A DNA stretch of 37,392 bases. Origin: JBGQDM01 sp041495845. Lineage in GTDB: Bacteria > Acidobacteriota > Terriglobia > Terriglobales > Acidobacteriaceae. Location: contig JBGQDM010000019.1 in the NCBI GenBank assembly GCA_041495845.1, positions 1-37,392 on the forward strand, in the 5' to 3' direction. The position numbers were made by a program, and so were the translations under genes. The notes under the pieces are model-generated. The model had not been told where the DNA came from, did not search any database, and saw only the letters and a list, made by a program, of their open reading frames with translations. Positions 35,073 to 37,392 of this stretch are shown in pieces; the stretch's first letter is position 1, and each line of letters begins with the position of its first letter.

Positions 35073-35731
35073 CGCCCCGCTCCCACCCCTACCGTCTCTT
35101 GCGCCTCAGCCATCTTGCCGGGAGCGACCAGCGCCAACACACTCGCTCCACCCCGCACCCGGTCGCCAAACTTGACCTGCGGCAGGGCCCCCGGATCCAG
35201 CAACACGTCGACTCGCGAGGCAAACTTGATCAAACCCACGCGCTCGCCCCGTTCCACGCGTTCGCCTACCTGCTTCGTAAACACAATACGGCGGGCCAGC
35301 AGCCCGGCAATCTGCTTGAAGATCACCGTCTGCCCTTCGCCTTCCACCGTCACAATGTTTTGTTCGTTGTGCTCCGCCGAAGCCTCTCCCATGGCGTTGT
35401 GGAACTTTCCCCGCTGGTAGCGCACGTCGCGGACCACCCCCGCAATCGGCGAGCGGTTCACATGCACATCAAACACGCTGAGGAAGATGCTGATGCGCAG
35501 ATGGTCGCGGCCCTGACTGCGCGTCATCCCGACGGAAGTGACTTTGCCGTCTGCCGGCGAGACGATGGCGCCGACGCCGGCCGGGATCACCCGCTGCGGA
35601 TCGCGGAAGAACCACAGAAAAAAACTCGCCAGCAGCAAAGGAATGATTGCCCACCCGGGCCGGGTCAACCAGCCCACCAGCCCAGCGGCGGCAACACATC
35701 CAAGGCCGTAATAGTAGCCATCGCGAACCAT
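35069..35731 (-). CDS. psd: Phosphatidylserine decarboxylase (short, PSD-A type)
   Basis: A 220-residue proenzyme that makes phosphatidylethanolamine. One or two N-terminal membrane segments (PGWAIIPLLLASFFLWFF) precede the catalytic body. Asp61 (SPADGKV) and His90 (FDVHVNRSP) of the Asp-His-Ser triad are present. The autocleavage site, Gly-Ser in this family, reads F-A-S-R at 170-173: Ser172, the pyruvoyl precursor, is kept but the residue before it is Ala. The DNA codon is GCC, one base from Gly. It is first in the psd-pssA-asd-like-lptE-holA operon, with a TATAAT element at 35746-35751 and a terminator of the previous gene upstream. There is no evident ribosome site. Confidence 0.92.
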   Translation of the reverse strand: MVRDGYYYGLGCVAAAGLVGWLTRPGWAIIPLLLASFFLWFFRDPQRVIPAGVGAIVSPADGKVTSVGMTRSQGRDHLRISIFLSVFDVHVNRSPIAGVVRDVRYQRGKFHNAMGEASAEHNEQNIVTVEGEGQTVIFKQIAGLLARRIVFTKQVGERVERGERVGLIKFASRVDVLLDPGALPQVKFGDRVRGGASVLALVAPGKMAEAQETVGVGAGR

Positions 35732-35745
35732 GAGGAGATATCCGG

Positions 35746-35751
35746 ATTATA
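35746..35751 (-). promoter_or_regulatory. TATAAT before psd
   Basis: A perfect -10 hexamer on the minus strand ending 14 nt before the psd ATG; the -35 position is a poor match. It follows the terminator at 35794-35818, where a new promoter is needed. The leader would be about 8 nt long. Confidence 0.5.
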
Positions 35752-35793
35752 GAGCAGGCCCGGCCCGCCTGCCGCGAGCGCCCACCGCGGCTG

Positions 35794-35818
35794 AAAAAAA
35801 AGGCGCTAGCCAGCGCCT
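35794..35818 (-). terminator. Rho-independent terminator of the DUF465 gene
   Basis: On the minus strand AGGCGCT, loop GGCT, AGCGCCT and then a run of seven T. It lies about 50 bp after the stop of the small DUF465 gene, separating that unit from the psd operon. It is the clearest terminator in the window. Confidence 0.85.
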
Positions 35819-35870
35819 GGACTGCAGTCGCACTTCTGCCCGCGCCTGCGTTACCTGTCAGCCGCAGCAA

Positions 35871-36095
35871 TTACGCTACGTTGTCCTGATTGCGGTAGCT
35901 GCGCTCAATCGTTTCCATCTGGTCTTTGAGGCGCAGTTTGAGTTTCTTCAGCCTGACTTCTTCCAACTTCTCATCGTCTGTCAGGAAGCGTTTCTGGGTG
36001 AGGTTGTCGAGACGCTGGGAGTGCTGGGTGTGTTCCATGACCAACTTCCTGAATTCATCGTCTCTAACCAACAGCAGGTCGCGCGGAGATTCCAT
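35871..36095 (-). CDS. Small coiled-coil DUF465 (YdcH-like) protein
   Basis: A 74-residue, highly charged helical protein. It has the DUF465 pattern: FRKLVMEHTQHSQRLDNLTQ, then DDEKLEEVRLKKLKLRLKDQM, two heptad-rich helices forming a hairpin. The function of the family is unknown. Start: ATG 36095 with AGGAGG 7 nt upstream, a much better site than the in-frame codon at 36128. It is a single-gene unit: a promoter candidate lies at 36129-36158 and a strong terminator at 35794-35818. Being between rimI and psd, it interrupts the long minus-strand block. Confidence 0.85.
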   Translation of the reverse strand: MESPRDLLLVRDDEFRKLVMEHTQHSQRLDNLTQKRFLTDDEKLEEVRLKKLKLRLKDQMETIERSYRNQDNVA

Positions 36096-36128
36096 CCACA
36101 GACCTCCTACCGGGGTTACAGCGTGCAA

Positions 36129-36158
36129 ACCCTAACACAGCGCGCTGACAGGGTTCAA
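36129..36158 (-). promoter_or_regulatory. Promoter candidate of the DUF465 gene
   Basis: On the minus strand TTGAAC (36158-36153), 18 bp, then TAGGGT (36134-36129) preceded by TGT, an extended -10 feature. The -10 hexamer is only 3 of 6. RNA would start near 36122, ahead of the strong ribosome site. Confidence 0.35.
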
Positions 36159-36175
36159 CGACTTCCTCAACCATC

Positions 36176-36196
36176 TTATCCAAAGCCTGTGGATAA
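36176..36196. promoter_or_regulatory. Head-to-head DnaA-box pair
   Basis: TTATCCACA, an exact DnaA box, is on the minus strand at 36196-36188. TTATCCAAA (8 of 9) is on the plus strand at 36176-36184, 3 bp away. Together they form a dyad with TTATCCA/TGGATAA arms. It lies 12 bp after the rimI stop. DnaA binding is inferred; a simple hairpin is the alternative. Confidence 0.45.
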
Positions 36197-36207
36197 TTCC
36201 TATCTAT

Positions 36208-36663
36208 TTAGAGATCAATACGATAGAGGGCGGCGTCTTCGCTGGGTTGCTGGTAATAGCCGCGCCGCCGGCCCGATTCTCGAAAACCCGCAGCGCCATA
36301 AAGTCTCCGCGCCGCGGTGTTTGATGTCCGTACTTCCAGCCAGCACACCGTTGCTCCCTCGGCCCGGGTGCGATTGAGCAAGGAGCGCAGCAGGAGCGCC
36401 CCGATGCCGCGACGCCGCGCCTCCGGCGCCACCACGATGTTCTCCAGTTCGCATTCCCCGGAGATCGTCCGTGCTGCCAGAAAGCCACGAAGCGTGCCGT
36501 TTTCCTCAGCGACGAGGACCAGTCGCTGCTCCCCGGCAGTCAACAGGGCTTCGTATTGCCCAGTGCTCCACAGGGCTGCTTCGGGCGCCGCCATCGCCAT
36601 CGATTTCATGGCGGGAATGTCTTCCTGCTTGGCCGAGCGAATCTGGGGGATCGGCGCGGACAC
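36208..36663 (-). CDS. rimI: GNAT N-acetyltransferase, RimI-like
   Basis: A 151-residue GNAT enzyme expected to acetylate the N-terminus of ribosomal protein S18 or similar substrates with acetyl-CoA. Motif A with the acetyl-CoA loop is LENIVVAPEARRRGIGALLLRSLL. Motif B is WLEVRTSNTAARRLYGAAGFRESGRRRGYY, a pattern typical of RimI. Only 3 bp separate it from tsaB, the usual tsaB-rimI order. Substrate assignment rests on that context and the motif-B pattern; a general GNAT cannot be excluded. Confidence 0.88.
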   Translation of the reverse strand: MSAPIPQIRSAKQEDIPAMKSMAMAAPEAALWSTGQYEALLTAGEQRLVLVAEENGTLRGFLAARTISGECELENIVVAPEARRRGIGALLLRSLLNRTRAEGATVCWLEVRTSNTAARRLYGAAGFRESGRRRGYYQQPSEDAALYRIDL

Positions 36664-36666
36664 GAC

Positions 36667-37338
36667 CTACCTGCCGCTCTTCGAAAAAATTTCCGCATCG
36701 GAACGCCGGATGTAGTTTGCGTCAAGGGCTGCCGGGCTGACCGTTTCGCCCGCAAGCAACTTTTCGCATCCCAGCCGAAGCAGCGCATCCGCGCGCGGAC
36801 GCTCAATGGGTTCTACCTCAACTCCCGCCGCCCGCAGTACGGCGATCAAGCCGGTATCCGGCGTCACTACCCGGTGTCGCGCCGTCTGCGCGCGCAACTC
36901 TTCCGGCCGCAGCAATTCTTCTCGCAGGCAGCGAGCGCTGCTGGCGGCAACCTCGTACTCGCCGGCGTAGACCTCACCGCGGCCCGCATCCAGGAGCGCC
37001 CACACCGGGCCCGCCGCGTCGCCGGCGCGGGCTACGACTTCCAACAAGGAGACGGCCACGATGGGCTTTTCCAGCACTTCCGCCAACCCCTTGATTGCCG
37101 CCAGGCCGACGCGCAACCCGGTAAACGAACCGGGACCGGAGGCCACCACGAAAGCGTCAACTTGCGGCAGGGAAATCTTGTGCTTGGCCAGCAACGCTGC
37201 GATCTGCGGCACCAACTGGGCGGAGAAGGTTCCTCCTTCAATGGCCACGACCTCCAGCACGTCGAGGCGCCCGGCTTGGTGCCGCGCCAGAGCAATGCTT
37301 CCATGTTTTCCCGAAGTGTCGGCAGCGAGAAGAACCAT
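36667..37338 (-). CDS. tsaB: tRNA threonylcarbamoyladenosine biosynthesis protein TsaB
   Basis: A 223-residue ASKHA-fold protein that scaffolds TsaD and TsaE in forming t6A37 on ANN-decoding tRNAs. The opening LLAADTSGKHGSIAL and the ASGPGSFTGLRVGLAAIKGLAE segment are diagnostic. The C-terminal half is shorter and variable, as in other TsaB proteins. The ATG at 37338 is followed by the apolar first strand. It heads the tsaB-rimI pair; the previous gene on the same strand ends 15 bp upstream. TsaC, TsaD and TsaE are not in the window. Confidence 0.95.
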   Translation of the reverse strand: MVLLAADTSGKHGSIALARHQAGRLDVLEVVAIEGGTFSAQLVPQIAALLAKHKISLPQVDAFVVASGPGSFTGLRVGLAAIKGLAEVLEKPIVAVSLLEVVARAGDAAGPVWALLDAGRGEVYAGEYEVAASSARCLREELLRPEELRAQTARHRVVTPDTGLIAVLRAAGVEVEPIERPRADALLRLGCEKLLAGETVSPAALDANYIRRSDAEIFSKSGR

Positions 37339-37353
37339 GATGGGCCGCTTAAT

Positions 37354-37392
37354 TCAAGCGTGCTCGTCCTCGACCAATTCCAGCAATACTCC
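37354..37392 (-). CDS. C-terminal end of an unidentified gene (runs off the window)
   Basis: The frame enters from the right edge and ends GVLLELVEDEHA, then TGA at 37356-37354, 15 bp before the tsaB ATG. Twelve residues are too few to name a product; codon usage resembles the neighbours. The short gap suggests co-transcription with tsaB. Confidence 0.4.
   Translation of the reverse strand, partial: GVLLELVEDEHA

Overview
The window is a dense, GC-rich (about 60% by eye) stretch of bacterial chromosome, most likely from an Acidobacteriota member of the Terriglobia/Koribacter kind. Evidence for a Gram-negative envelope is lpxB and lptE. The pilB-pilT-pilC-pilS-pilR order, the DUF4097/MacB-type permease cluster and the ybeZ-ybeY-corC-era string fit that group. 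The taxonomic call is an inference. No rRNA, tRNA, CRISPR array, prophage or intact insertion sequence was seen.

Layout. 1-3144 (minus): 5' part of an M1-type aminopeptidase-like gene, lpxB, and a CNNM/CorC membrane protein. 3370-8044 (plus): a MacA-like adaptor, two MacB-like ABC permeases and, between them, a secreted DUF4097 beta-repeat protein; no ATPase gene is present. 8144-9643: a SAM hydrolase-like enzyme, a small Trp-rich protein and a TPR protein. 9662-16974 (minus): type IV pilus motor genes pilB, pilT and pilC with the pilS/pilR two-component system. 17257-21800 (plus): a MagIII-like DNA glycosylase and an NtrY/NtrX-like two-component pair. 21804-24111 (minus): an RsbW-like ATPase and a gamma-glutamyltransferase.

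24183-28023 (minus) is the conserved phoH(ybeZ)-ybeY-corC-era housekeeping string. 28429-30887 (minus) holds a PIN toxin/RHH antitoxin pair with a palindromic operator at the toxin start, and a Ycf46-like AAA+ ATPase. rpsT (31000-31263, plus) stands alone, transcribed divergently from the ATPase gene. The last block (31476-37392, minus) runs tsaB-rimI, then a small DUF465 protein with its own terminator, then a tightly overlapping psd-pssA-asd-like-lptE-holA operon joining phospholipid synthesis, LPS export and the replicative clamp loader.

The points most worth a second look are: the 24-bp operator and uncertain start of the PIN toxin; several enzymes with altered key residues (a semialdehyde dehydrogenase homologue without its catalytic Cys, Psd with Ala-Ser at the self-cleavage site, an NtrX-like activator with GSFSGA for GAFTGA, a glycosylase with three of four cluster cysteines); the ATPase-less ABC/DUF4097 operon; inverted and repeated motifs upstream of pilB; a MITE-like 199-bp interval after rpsT; and a head-to-head DnaA-box pair beside rimI. 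I found no system that I can call new with confidence.
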